From the NCBI RefSeq assembly GCF_958450345.1, contig NC_088780.1:169800726-169864725 (forward strand): a stretch of DNA of 64,000 bases. Reading direction: 5' to 3'. The notes under the pieces are model-generated. The model saw nothing but the letters and a program-made list of their open reading frames with translations. It searched no databases and was not told where the DNA came from. Position numbers and translations under genes: made by a program. This stretch comes from Calliphora vicina. Taxonomy: Eukaryota; Arthropoda; Insecta; Diptera; Calliphoridae. This document shows positions 37,124 through 49,584 of the stretch, piece after piece. How positions within the stretch are numbered: the stretch's first letter is position 1; every line of letters starts with the position of its first letter.

Positions 37124-37811
37124 ATCATACTGAACAAGTTTGGTATCGATATCTCATGTTGAAAAATTGTCAGTAACGATATTTCTGTGTGTATGTTGCA
37201 ATGAATGTCAACTAATTTAATTTGACTGCAGTAAAATTTGTGTATATTAGGGTGACACCGAAATGGAATTGGTCGATGTTCCCAACTAAAATGAAAGTTT
37301 GATTCATTCATAAATATCACTTCTGAACATTTTTATTGCATGCTTTGATTTTTCTGATTTTATTCAAAAATATCCCATGAAATGTCAAAGCTCATAAAAC
37401 AAAGAGAATTCATTTAACCAATTGCTATCTAAAGTTTTGTATGCATATGTTAACAAATAAAATAGACGCAAGCACATTATCATTTAGCCATTACCAAACT
37501 ATGTTTTTAATTGAATTACTATTCATATTATTTCCACTAGGTACTGAAATATTCAATGCGAGCATTAATAAATGAAATTATTTATGGGTATTAACAAATA
37601 TGTGTTTAAATAAGTTGAAATATTCAATTATGTACGCCAATGTTAACACATAAAGTTCATAACTCATAAATAAAATAAATATGCTGAAATTCTTCAGGCG
37701 ATAAATTCCACACACAATAAATCTATTATATCATTTTTTTTTAACATAAATATAAATATTTCTTTTGTACATAAGTATAGTATTTATATATTGTATTGCA
37801 ACAATAATATC
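37124..37811. other. AT-rich sequence with a MITE fragment
   Basis: At 37,249-37,310 TTAGGGTGACACCGAAATGG and CCCAACTAAAATGAAAGTTT resemble the left part of 15,668-15,860. Otherwise nothing recognised. Confidence 0.4.
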
Positions 37812-37813
37812 TA

Positions 37814-38053
37814 CAGAGAGAAAACAGATTCGTAGTAGCAACCGAATTTGTTGCCAATCGAATGATTCGTTTGCACACATAGACATTTTCGGTTCAGAAA
37901 CTCTGTTGACAACGAAGAATTTCGGTTAATGCAATCAAACTTTTGTTACTCCTTCAAAAATGTTGTAGCCACAACTGTAAAATTTGGTCACTAAGATAGA
38001 ATCATTCGATTGGCTACCAATTCGGCTGCTACTATGAATCTGTTTTCTCTGTG
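37814..38053. mobile_element. TA-flanked MITE, CAGAGAAAAC ends
   Basis: Left CAGAGAGAAAACAGATTCGT, right read inward CACAGAGAAAACAGATTCAT. Both continue AGTAGCARCCGAATTKGTWG and CCAATCGAATGATTC, so the ends match over about 55 bp. TA at 37,812-37,813 and 38,054-38,055. Confidence 0.85.
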
Positions 38054-38204
38054 TACATATAATTAGCTTTGTGTGCAAATGTGGTGAGTCCATTTTCGCT
38101 AATGAATACACTAATATTTAAAAAAAGGTTTATATAATTTAAAAGAAAAATGATATTATTATATCATTTTTCTTTTAAAATTTCAATAATTTATTTTCGT
38201 GTAT

Positions 38205-38480
38205 GATTTTCGGAAGTGGGGGTTATATGGGAGCTATGACCAATTATGGACCAATCACCATGAAAATAGGTTATGTTACTTATGTCTATATGAAAGTTAT
38301 TCGTGGTGAATTGTATGTGTATACCAGAATTTAAGAGATTTATGCTCGTTTAAATGATTTTCGGAAGCGGGCCTTAAATGGGAGCTATGACTAATTATGG
38401 ACCGATCATCATAAAATTTGGTGACATGATTTCCGTATATATGTGTAGATACCTCCCCACTATGGTGGTGTAGGGTATAG
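38205..38480 (-). mobile_element. DINE-1-like element, family 2, internally deleted
   Basis: The right edge CACTATGGTGGTGTAGGGTA is the family's 5' start in reverse. The left part has two copies of ATTTTCGGAAGYGGG and GGGAGCTATGACYAATTATG. The 3' stem-loop and the central tract are missing. Confidence 0.68.
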
Positions 38481-38653
38481 AAACGAAGTTATACAACAAT
38501 TGTGCAATTTTGACAAAATTAATGGACAATGATGTAAGTAATAATAATAAGTAGGAACATTTTAATTATAATAAAGTCTCGTTAAATATGGTTACGTTTT
38601 AACCTTTTCAAAACGCTGGTTTATTTCCTTTAAATAAACCGGATACTTTTGAT

Positions 38654-39167
38654 TGCAAATAAAAGCCGTTTAGTAGTTTGAAAATGGTAACAACTCTTTA
38701 TTTATTCAAATGTACAACAACAGAATTAAATAGTCACACAATGTTTTTTATACACGTTTGTAAATTTGCAGAAATACAGACACAATTTATAATGTACACG
38801 AATTTACTTGAAAAACACAACACACTTTAAGGCACTCAGTTGATGTTTATTCGAAAAGCGTATCTGATAAACTCACTCACGACTGCAACCTCTGCCACTA
38901 TTTATAACACTGCCATCTGCACTCTAGATTGTTCTTTAACTGTCAAAATTCGAATATTCTAGATCTTACTAATACACACGCCATCTGTGGTGTACTTTCT
39001 ACAATGTTCTTTAACTGAATATTCGAATTCGAATACAGCGCTGCCAACTTACGATCAAATCAACTGAAAGCTTTTATTTAATAATGCCCACAGATATGTT
39101 ACAGTTTGCTACTTTTAAATCAGCCCTTAAAATCGTTATATTTGAATTCAAGTACAATTTCGTAACA
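38654..39167 (-). mobile_element. LTR, gypsy-like, copy 2
   Basis: Matches 25,847-26,398 nearly base for base over most of its length, including TATTTATA (TATAAATA on the minus strand) at 38,899-38,906 and the end TTTCGTAACA. It lacks about 32 bp between two GCTA words that are present in copy 1. Its left side, TTGATTGCAAATAAAAGCC preceded by CCTTTAAATAAACCGG, is shared with 52,255-52,295 but not with copy 1. No internal retrotransposon sequence is attached. Confidence 0.68.
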
Positions 39168-39642
39168 ATATTTTATGAAATAATTGTTGATTGAAAGACT
39201 TTAGATTTCAAAACATTTTTAAATTTGTACAAGGCTTTCAGTGATATTTTAGGGCGTCTGACCAAAAAAGATTATTAATTATATCTACATACATATATTG
39301 TTTATTATTAATTGAAGAACCATACTAACTATATTGCAGATACAGACTTTAACTTTTACTAGGTCTTTAGTTTTTAATTTATAATTTTAGGAATAAAATT
39401 ATTAACTAGTGGTCTTGATTCATTCTGATAGTGTGGCTTCCAAATTTGATTTAATTAAAAAACAACTTTTAACAGCAACAAATATAAATTTACTTTATTT
39501 TCTTTACTTTACTTAGAATTTTAACAAAGTTTTCAATTATAAATTATTATTCATTGAATATAATATACATATGTATATAAAATTATTAAAATACTGCATT
39601 CAGTAAAGAAAACAATGTTAGTGGTACATAAAAATATATAAA
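39168..39642. other. AT-rich sequence, no feature seen
   Basis: No gene or element recognised. Confidence 0.45.
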
Positions 39643-39645
39643 TAA

Positions 39646-39772
39646 CACCCAGTAACACGAAGTCTGGTTATATGTTAACCAATAGTTATACTGACAGTTT
39701 TCATATAAAAATAATTTTAAACGACAGTATAACTATTAGTTAGCACCTAACCAGACATCGTGCTAATGAGGG
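39646..39772. mobile_element. hairpin MITE with TAA duplication
   Basis: Arms with CACGAAGTCTGGTTA and CACGATGTCTGGTTA (right, read inward) and a core ACTGACAGTTTTCATATAAA like the hairpin at 29,754. TAA at 39,643-39,645 and 39,773-39,775. PIF/Harbinger-like. Confidence 0.72.
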
Positions 39773-39906
39773 TAAAATACAAAAATTAACTAAATACAAT
39801 GTTTGCCAACAAAAGCATTTAATTGCTTATTTATTAAAATTAACAGAAATTTATAAACGATTAAATATTTAATTAAGTTATGAGCATTATTCTTGTTCAC
39901 ACTATT

Positions 39907-40355
39907 TACCTTTTAACTCTTTCCGGTTTAGTGGTCACTTTACTAACCACCTTTTCTATAGTCTTCAAAACATAGTTTATTGGCATCTATTACCATTTTG
40001 CTAAACAATTATACTTTTTGAAGTCATCACTTATGTTTTTTTTGCAAAACTTTGCAGTCAATTTGCTCTGGTTAGATAAATATGTATATTAATTTGAAAA
40101 TATTGTAAAAATTTGTTTCTTTAGACTTTTACGCATTCAATAAAAAAAGCACAGAGTGTTTATTATTCATCGAATTCAGTGTTACTTTGCTATTTCGTTT
40201 GTTTGGTCAGAAAATTTAGTCAAAAATATTCGATTCCAAAAAAATTTATACGAAACAAAAATTTGTATTTTAAAAACCACTATTTTAATGCCAACCTACA
40301 CGGTGGTTAGTAAACTAACCAACTTCACTCCACTAAAAACCTTGGAATGGGGTAG
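39907..40355 (+). repeat. unidentified element, copy A
   Basis: AACTCTTTCCGGTTTAGTGG, then ACTAACCACCTTTT, and near 40,301 GGTGGTTAGTAAACTAACCA. The same landmarks occur inverted at 44,533-45,266. The GGTGGTTAGT motif at both sides suggests subterminal inverted repeats. TTAA lies at 39,912. Superfamily unknown. The 71-codon frame at 40,156-40,371 is not supported as a gene. Confidence 0.55.
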
Positions 40356-42228
40356 TTTTTTTATGTTTTGATTTATCTGTTCTTACTTTTTATAATAAAC
40401 TAACCTTGGTTAAAATAAAAATGATTTAACTCAATTTTTACACTAACATTGCAGCGAAGCACCACTTGAAACATATTTTTTGAAATTCCGCAACTTCAAA
40501 ATCCATTTTTTACTTTTTTTGCATGCATAGAAATCAGCTCATTTTCAGAATATTATTTTTGTACAGAAACTTATATAACGTTGCCATAATTTAAAAACTT
40601 GCTAAGTCGTCTTATGTACCTGTATAAAACTCATTGTCAGTACGTTTGAATTTATTGTTCTAAAAAACTTGACAACAAAAGACACTTGATAAAAGATGTT
40701 ACTTGTTCTGTTTTGTGAATTGGAACTTTATTTTTTTTTCGTTTTCAACAATACCTGTCAATACATCTACCAAGATTTAAGCATTAAGAGCTGTTTATAT
40801 CGTCAATATGTTCTTTAATATTCATGTGGCCCATAAACTTTTCTCAAAACGGCTTAATTTGTACTTTTGCTACTTTATTATATAAAAGAGTTTGGCACGT
40901 CATGTATGTATGTGAGAATGTTACATGATGTAAGAATGCTACTAATTAATAGTAAATGCCAAAAGAAGCTTTTTATGTGGATTGATTGCCTTTGATATGG
41001 GATTTCGAACACAATGAATTCGAGTGCAATACAATTGATGAGAGTAAATCAATGAATGATTGACTTACAAATACAATAATAATGAGATTCTTATGTGTGG
41101 CTTTTGGTAGTAAATTTTTTGTGGCTTTTACAAAATGGTATTTTTATGGTACGGGTGGTATATTGAAACGATTTCTGATGAACTTTTGGCTTGTTAGTTT
41201 GCAGAGTGAGTGATATTTAAACCATTAATTTTGTGTCACAATCTTATTAGGGGCATGAACCTTTTATTACATCTGTAATTCTAAATCAATTGACATCACT
41301 GGACTCTTAGGTCAGGTTTAATAAAAATATTAAGTTTCTACGCATTCTTGGAAAAAATGTTATACATAAAAGTGCATGAAAAATTCGCAGCAATAATCGT
41401 TTGCTGTTTATCAAACCAATTTTAAATATTAGCTTAAACATAATTTGAAATTGGAAAAACAAATATTTTATTGACTAAAGCACCTACATCCCACATACGA
41501 ATTTTACATTAAAATTTAAGAAAACAAATTATTGCACAACCTTCGTATAAATAAATTAAAGAATTTAACATATCAATAGCATTTGTTTGAGAATTTAAAG
41601 ATTAATTTGAACAACAAACGAAAAAGAAGAAAAAACAATCATTAAAACCGTCTGCAAAGTTTCCAGCTAGAAAATTTAATGCTTTCACCATGGTTGCAGA
41701 AAATTTCAAATTATTCATTATAGAATAAGTAAGTGAATTGAAAAGAATACATAGATAGATAACTTCAAATATTTAAATTAAATACATTAGAATCTTTTCA
41801 CTCAACTTGATGCAAATGCAGCTTTAAACGATTTGATTCAAGACACATAAAACCAAACAAACCAAACACACACATAACAGCCACACGATAATAACTGTTT
41901 AAATACTTTGAAGAAACAGTTTTGTTAAATACAGATACTAACATTCACGTACATGCTGCATGTATGACAATGTATACATACATGCAACATACGCAAGTAA
42001 ATGTAATTAAACTCATTAAAAATACATTGATAAAGTTAGTTGGAGTGCGGTTTATATCGTCTATTAAATAAAGCGAGAGAGAGAGATAGAAGCAGGATTT
42101 ACAAATTAACGGTAGAAAAGTAAAAAAAACTGTTAAATTCATGATGTCTGTGAAATTGTTTCAAGTACCTAGGTAGATAAGTACTCGTATCTACTTTCGT
42201 ATCGTACATATCTTCACCGGAAATGCAA
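40356..42228. other. AT-rich sequence, no feature seen
   Basis: No gene, RNA or clear element. A short GA run (GCGAGAGAGAGAGA) is at 42,073. Confidence 0.45.
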
Positions 42229-42437
42229 AAGAGCGTAACAACCAAAAAATTAAAAATTGAGTTTTGACAAATTTTTAGGTTTCTATTTTTTAAAATAACG
42301 ACTTTATTGAAGAAAGAAAATCATTTTTGTAACAACAACACTTTAAATTTTATTACGTGTTTTGTCTCTCCTGTAAAATTTAAAAAAGTGTTGATATGCC
42401 CTTTGCATTTTAGATGACGATATATGTATGTAAATAT
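42229..42437 (+). repeat. dispersed repeat, shared with 33,836-34,042
   Basis: AACAACCAAAAAATT, TTGTAACAACAACACTTTAA, CTCCTGTAAAATTTAAAAAA and ATATGCCCTTTGCATTTTAG in the same order and orientation as at 33,836. Unidentified family. Confidence 0.65.
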
Positions 42438-43540
42438 GACTGACTGGCTGACTATTTAACTGCTTTTCTTTTGCATATAAAACACAATAATTAAGCATTA
42501 AAATTTTAATTGCCGAAAAATGTAATTTAAGTATTTCGTTTAGAACTGTGGAAGGAACTGACAGAGAGATACCGTCATTAAGGGTGAAAAACAAACACAC
42601 GCAGTCGATGTGTTTTTTTTACACACATTTTATTCAACATTTAAGCTGCTAGCATTGCAAATTAACATTTATTTAACTTTAATGAGCGGAAAATAATTTT
42701 CGCCATTTTTCGTTGCCAATATTTTATTGTTGTAATGTAATTAATTAGTGAAACCTAAATTCAATTTAATTTCATTTATTTATTTAGATAAATGTTCTTC
42801 ATCACACATATTGTTCATTCATTCGTTACCACACGGTATATGGTTTTAGATAGATTGAAGCACAGAAGTAAATAAATGTCTCCAATCAACACAAATCCAA
42901 TAAGGCGAAACATTTCAAATAACATTGACATTCAAAACCAGGATTTGCGGCATTTGAATATTTTTTTTTTTATTTTTTTCATTTTTAACGTTGTCATAGT
43001 GTTGGTATTTTCATTTTATTTCCTTCATCAACTTCTCTTTAAGTTCTTAATTACCGCTTGGCACTTTAAATTGTGCTTCTACTTGCTGCCATAGTGCCAT
43101 AAAATCTATTTTTATTCTTCGATTTTTTCCCATAATCTTTGGATAGTTATAAGGAAATCGTAAAAACCAATGGCTTTTTAATGAAAACATCATTAAGTAA
43201 ATAAGTAGCATTTGATGGTCTATGCAATAAAAATAATTTTATACAAATTAGGAAATCCACATAAAAGAGAAATGCTAATTATAAGAACCCAAATAAGATT
43301 AATTGAAATTGTCTGTTGGAAAGAAGCAAAAACTTCTGTTTTAATTGTGGATTTTCAAAAAGATGAAAATAAGTGATTTTGCATGATTCTCAACATACTC
43401 AAACGTGCTTTAACAAACTGTTCCTAGAGGTGCTGAAATACTCTTTGTTTGCTTTCCCGTAAATGTTTGAATTTCTAAACAAGCAATACTTCACGGAAGA
43501 ATACTTTAAGATTAATATTAAAAACGATTTTTGGCCAAAA
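42438..43540. other. AT-rich sequence, no feature seen
   Basis: No gene or element recognised. The 72-codon frame at 42,876-43,094 encodes a phenylalanine-rich string from T runs and is probably chance. Confidence 0.4.
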
Positions 43541-43544
43541 ACAA

Positions 43545-44165
43545 TTGGTGATATAATCAAGGTATTCGCGGTTTTTATGCTTATATCTCAGCCATTTGTG
43601 AGCCGATTTCTCCGATTTTAAATAGCAATCTGCTAGTTGCACTCTAGCAGATATATTCATGTATCAATCATGTATGTAAATTATTTGGAGACTTCGGAAA
43701 GTTGATTTCAACATACAGACGGATATGGCTGCACCGACTACGCTATCAATAATGATCTAGAACAGGGAAAGGCAAAACATGGGCGCCGCGTTTTTCATTT
43801 ACTCTTCTCTTACGTACGTGTGCACACGCATTGTAGAGAAATAAACAACTTTTAATCAGTCTAGCTTGAGAACTCAAACAAGCACGTTGTATATCGTTTT
43901 TATCGCACAATTTAAGAATCAGCGTTGCCAGTGAAAAAAAAATGTCCCAACTTTTAAAGATGTATGATGAACAATATGAGATTTTACATTTTTAATTGGG
44001 GAAAAGAGACGAAAGTTTACTGGCAACACCGATTCGTGGTGAGAGCGGAGAGAATATATAACTAATACTATCGTAAAATGCAATAGTATAGGTTGCATTT
44101 CCCTGATCTAGAATATATATACTTTATGGGGTCGCTAACGTAATTACAAACTTATAAAAAGTATC
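43545..44165 (-). mobile_element. DINE-1-like element, family 1, interrupted
   Basis: TTTTAAATAGCAATCTGCTA near 43,616, then GTTGATTTCAACATACAGAC near 43,702, then TAGAATATATATACTTTATG near 44,109 follow the order of the copies at 18,232 and 48,067. It is diverged, and both the 3' hairpin and the 5' subterminal repeat are missing. A 343-bp hAT-type MITE is inserted in it. Confidence 0.7.
43763..44105. mobile_element. hAT-type MITE with perfect 8-bp duplication
   Basis: Ends CAGGGAAAGGCAA and CAGGGAAATGCAA (right, read inward) with the 8-bp duplication ATCTAGAA at 43,755-43,762 and 44,106-44,113. Removing the insert restores the DINE sequence TGATCTAGAATATATA, which confirms the boundaries. 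Inside, GTTGCCAGTG and CTGGCAACAC face each other. No coding capacity. Confidence 0.9.
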
Positions 44166-44532
44166 AAACATGTGTCTTCTTTTTTGTATTCCTATCCTAA
44201 ATATATAAAAATACCATTTAAAATGTTCGTAGCATTTTCAATAGATAACGGCTATGAAATTTTCAACATAATTTTATCATGAAACCAAAATATTGATAAT
44301 AAATTTTAATAAAGAATTTCATTCGTTAAAGTATTATATTTATTTTCCAAATAATAATAATAATAAAAACTGCAACATTTACAGAAGTATGCTAGGGTAT
44401 CCAAACTATTCGATTAAAGCAAAATTCTACCACATAAATAAATTTAACCGAATTACAGTTTTTTGCATTTTTACTTTAATTAGAATTCATATATTATGAA
44501 GAAAAAAAAGAAAAACTAAAAATACAACAAAG

Positions 44533-45266
44533 GGTTTTTATGGAATAAGGTGGTTAGTTTAATAACCACCATGGCGGTTTGCATTAAAAATAATAATGAT
44601 AACAATTTTGGTACAAAAACAACCGAAATAGCTATGTAGATGAGATATTCTCCTTCTGTATAAACAACCGGTTGCACCACAGCAGTTTGGTTAGATAAGT
44701 CACTAACAAAAGTATTAGCCAAATCATATTTTAACATCATATTTTACTGAAGCCCCGAAGGTATATCACCGAGCACCTTCGAACAAAATAACTTCAATTT
44801 AATGTTCATTGAGTACACAGGGCATCCTTACAAAATAACATAATATTATGTAGAGAAACACATTCATCTAAAACATTTTTCAGTCACAGTGGTTAGTAAT
44901 CTTACCAATTTATTACTTAAGTTATTTATCAAAGAGTATAAAATATAAAATATAACTTTGTTAGCACAAGCCAACCAAGCAAATACTAAGTAACAATGTA
45001 ACACTGAATTTGATGAACAAAAAACACTCTGACCTTTTTGTTATTGAATGCAGGAAAACCCTTTAGAAAAACTAAGGTTTACAATATTTTCAAATTCATA
45101 TATTAATCTAACCAGAGCAAGCTGACGGTAAAATTTTGCAAAAATACTTAAACGATGACTTAAAAAAACTTAATTGTTTACAAAATGCCAATAGATGTCA
45201 CTAACATTTTTTTAAAGACTCTAGAAAAGGTGGTTAGTAAAGCGACCACTAAACCTGAAAGAGTTA
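44533..45266 (-). repeat. unidentified element, copy B
   Basis: Inverted relative of 39,907-40,355. It is longer (about 730 bp) because it holds about 290 bp not seen in copy A. Landmarks: GGTGGTTAGTTTAATAACCA at 44,550, CTAACCAGAGCAAG at 45,109, AAAAGGTGGTTAGTAAAG at 45,226, and CCTGAAAGAGTTAA at the right edge, with TTAA at 45,264-45,267. Confidence 0.55.
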
Positions 45267-45443
45267 AACAAATAACGATTTAATATACAGCATATTTAAT
45301 ACTTCATTGAGATCCTCTCCGTCATATGTGAACCTTACAATTTCTGTTACGAAATCCATTCCAAAATCAGTCATGCTTCTTTTTACTAAATAGCAGAAAT
45401 TTTGGGTTTTAGAAACAATATAAATAAAGATAATTTCATAAGT
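45264..45443 (-). pseudogene. short coding-like open frame, unidentified
   Basis: Reading the minus strand from about 45,443 there is an uninterrupted frame of about 59 codons including MTDFGMDFVTEIVRFTYDGE, closed by TAA at 45,264-45,266. The composition (D, E, G, V and M rather than the usual K, N, F and I runs) is more protein-like than other frames here. The stop codon lies in the TTAA that borders copy B, so the frame may have been cut by an insertion. I do not recognise the family. It could be a transposase relic of the surrounding element or chance. Confidence 0.2.
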
Positions 45444-45711
45444 ATCTGCTTATTAAATATAAGAAAAAAAGGTAAAAATTGTTTACAGTTACACAAGTAA
45501 ATATCTGTTTATTAAACATGTCTGTCATTATTAAAATTGTGAAAAAAAAAATTATAAATTAAATCAATTATGTTTATTTGTTTTATTAGATTTGGTTCTA
45601 TATAAAATTATTTGAACTATTCGTTATTGGAAAATGGTAATCTTTAAATTATTCGATTAATTATTCATAAGAAGTTGTTCGATTATTCAAACGATAAATT
45701 TTCGATTGGAT

Positions 45712-47577
45712 ACCCCACTAGGCACAGAGAATTTTTTTTTTTTTTGAATTTAACTTGACTTTATGCAAATTCAATGCTGGTTGCTCTTATTTTATTTCCT
45801 GTTAAAATCAGTATTTTTGCATTTATTTTATGAAAGAAAAGGAAGTACGTATTGTATTTCTTTATAAAAGAGTCTGCATATGTATGGAATGTTGTAAACA
45901 CAATGTTTTACAATAATAACTTAAACAAAGCGCAAAAAATTTGTATTTATTTTGTATATTATTAAAAACTGAAAAGGCAGAAAAAAAACACAGAAATTGC
46001 TTCCTTTTAAAACTTTTTAATAAAATTCCTTTGTTTTTGTTATGCTTCTTATGGTCAATACACAATGATTTCCATAATGTATTCAACGAGACCCAAATAC
46101 ATATGAACATTATAATCAGTCAAGTTGAAATTATAAAATAAAAAGGGAATAATTTCTTATGAAGTTAAATTTTACTTCAATTTAAAATATAATTTGACTT
46201 GGTTACAAATTGAATCCACCCACCAGCATTGATGACTTGCTGTGATATAATCCTTTTTATAAATAAAATATATTTTCTTACATTACCCAAAACAAAAAGA
46301 TTTATGTATTTGCAATTTAATCCAATTTTAGAGAATTTGTATTTTCATTGACCGTTGCTGTTGATGCCAAATAATTACAAGATTAAATAATTTCTTGTTA
46401 TTTAGTTTGCTAACATTCAAAGTTGCCTACATAAATTAATTAAGAATGTTTTATTGCCAACGTATTACTCGTGTCTTATCAAAGACCATATACACACACA
46501 AACTCACATACATTTATAAAGATATTCCATCGCAATCCCCAATTAAATGGCAAATATTTAAGATTAATCTTTAAATTCCATAAGGAAAGTAGACAATTTA
46601 TTTTTATTTTTTACGACTCCCTGGTTATGGAGCCTTAAAAAACCAAATTTGTAATAAGTAAAATAACAACAAGGGAACGAAAAAAGTGACCACTCAAGAG
46701 TGTTACTATGGCACTCTAGGTTTCACATAAAAATAATAAATAATTCAATATTAAAAACAGTAACCTTTAGCATCACAACTAAAAATGCTCCATTTGTTTC
46801 ATTGCAGTCAAAAACTCTAAGTACTTCATAAAAAAACTCCTCTGTTAGTGTAATAGAAAAAAAATTTACGTTTACTTGAAGTCAAATTAGTTACGGTATC
46901 GATAAGATACTTACAAAGTTACTTGCTGCATGGATTTAAACACGTGCTTACTGTAAAAGAAAATAGCAAAAATAAAATTAAGATTTTATATGGCATGAAT
47001 TTCATTTTAAAAACATTTTTAAGATCTTGACCTTTGATTTACATTATTATAGGTAAAGTGATATAAAAAGAGAACAATAAATATTATCGTTGGAAAGCTT
47101 AAAGAATTTTAAACATAATGATAAATAATACAGGTTTAAGTCTACTTAATGAAATAAGCCAGCAAATGTTTTACAAAATTAGTACTATAATAATGTAATA
47201 CTAAAATAAATAAATGAAACAATTCCATGTTTAAATTTAACTTAAAATACAAATACTAGAATGATCATTTGAATTGGTTGAGTTCTATGCTCAGATTACT
47301 AAAATAATTGTTATATATAAATGTTTATTTATATACATACGTAAGTTCTTACTAGGAATAATTATTCATATAAATATATTAATTTACTGTTTTGAGGTTG
47401 TTTGCTTGTACGACAGGACGTAAGATCAAGTAAATCTTTGTTTTTTCATCAGATAAGTGTTTATACAAACTGAAGGTACTTGTACAAATAATATACAGCA
47501 AAAAGCACAGAATACCTTAAGGCTTATAACTATTATTACATGCGAACCAAATTGATATCGTTAATTTATCGCTACAA
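45712..47577. other. AT-rich sequence, no feature seen
   Basis: No gene, RNA or element recognised. Two overlapping frames of 66 and 82 codons on opposite strands at 45,862-46,141 are not convincing. Confidence 0.45.
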
Positions 47578-47898
47578 TGAGTCAAAATCGGGAAAAAAAA
47601 TTTTAATTTTTATAAAATTTTTTTTTTTTATAAATTATTTTTCCCCAAAAAAGAAAAAAAAGTTTTTTCAATTTTTTTTTTTAAATTTTTTATTTTTAGA
47701 AAATCTTTTTTGGGGAAAAATAATTTAAAAAAAAAAAAATTTTTTATAAAAAAAAAATTAAAAAATGTTTGTTCCCGATTTTGACTCACTGTAGCTCCAT
47801 CTTACTATATCCTTATATACATCGTTGCAATGGAATTTGAAATATCTATCATTAGATATCCATATTGCCTATATTAATGACTTACTAATCCAGATATA
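47578..47898 (-). mobile_element. DINE-1-like element, family 1, old copy with hairpin
   Basis: GAGTCAAAATCGGGAA at 47,579 and TTCCCGATTTTGACTC at 47,773 are a perfect inverted pair enclosing long A and T runs and CCCCAAAAAAGA / TCTTTTTTGGGG, so about 210 bp fold into one hairpin. Then follows the family's ATCATTAGATATCCATATTG block. It stops at CAGATATATA against a Tc1 inverted end, which suggests the Tc1 element jumped into this copy. The other half is not found beyond the Tc1. Confidence 0.66.
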
Positions 47899-48207
47899 TA
47901 CAGTGGGGAGGTCAAATGAGTACATGTTTCTATTTTGTGCACTTCTTATGGAATAAAAATAAAACTAATAAAGCAAATCCAAACATTTTTTCTGTCATTT
48001 ATTTTATGTCTAATATGTAACAAAATGAATTACAATTCAAAACAAAAAACATCCAGTTCTAAATAAAACAAGTAAGAGTGCTATATTCGGCTATGCCGAA
48101 TCTTATATACCCTTCACCTTTGTTGTGGATGCATTATTATTTTTTATAATTAGTATATAGGTATGTATGTACATTGCCCACTTTCAGCGTACAGCATCCT
48201 AAATTTA

Positions 48208-48500
48208 TCAAGAACACAAAAAACAACAACGCCAAACGAAACAGAACACCGAAAGAAAAAACAAAAACAAAATACGCAAGGCAATGAAACCAACACACAT
48301 CCAAACATACGTTTAATTGAATAAAAAACAACAACAACGCCAAAAGAAACAACACACAAAAGAAAAACAACAAAAAAACCAACACACAACCAAACAAAAG
48401 TTTAGTTGTATAAAAATCAACAACAACGCCAAAAGAAACAAAACACAAAAAAAAAAACAAAAATACGAAAAGCTGCACATCCAACCATACGTTTTGTTGC
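48208..48500. repeat. three-unit tandem repeat inside the DINE-like element
   Basis: CAACAACGCCAAAAGAAAC (or close) recurs at about 48,224, 48,333 and 48,421, each followed by ACACA-rich sequence, CCAACACACA or CACATCCAAC words and a TACGTTTAATTG / AGTTTAGTTG / ACGTTTTGTTG end. Units are about 90-110 bp. The frames of 79-127 codons on the minus strand and 95 on the plus strand here (rich in F, V, L or Q, N, K) come from this repeat. Confidence 0.75.
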
Positions 48501-48697
48501 TTTTTTGTCAAGGCATGCAATACATTGTGTTTTTTGATGAAATTTTCAGAGGTTGTCTCGGATTTTTGCTCATATCTCCGTTATTTATGGACGGATTTTG
48601 CTGATTTTAAATAGCAAAATTCTCGAAAGTATGTCTGACAGAATTGTTGAAGATTTGGATCCCGGAGATATCTGGGGCCTTCAGAAAATTGATTTCA

Positions 48698-49584
<887 letters not shown>

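Larger units (their letters stand above)
44393..45711. mobile_element. possible mariner-type element with GGGTATCC ends
   Basis: TA-GGGTATCCAAACTATTCG at 44,391 and, read inward from the right, TGGGGTATCCAATCGAAAAT at 45,711. The two agree over GGGTATCCAA. It contains the unidentified copy B and a short coding-like minus-strand frame. Tentative. Confidence 0.35.

Noticed and set aside
48137..48520. 127-codon minus-strand frame rich in F, V and L, resembling a membrane protein
   Set aside because: It reads the complement of CAA/ACA-rich tandem units inside a DINE-like element; the hydrophobic look follows from the T/G-rich strand.
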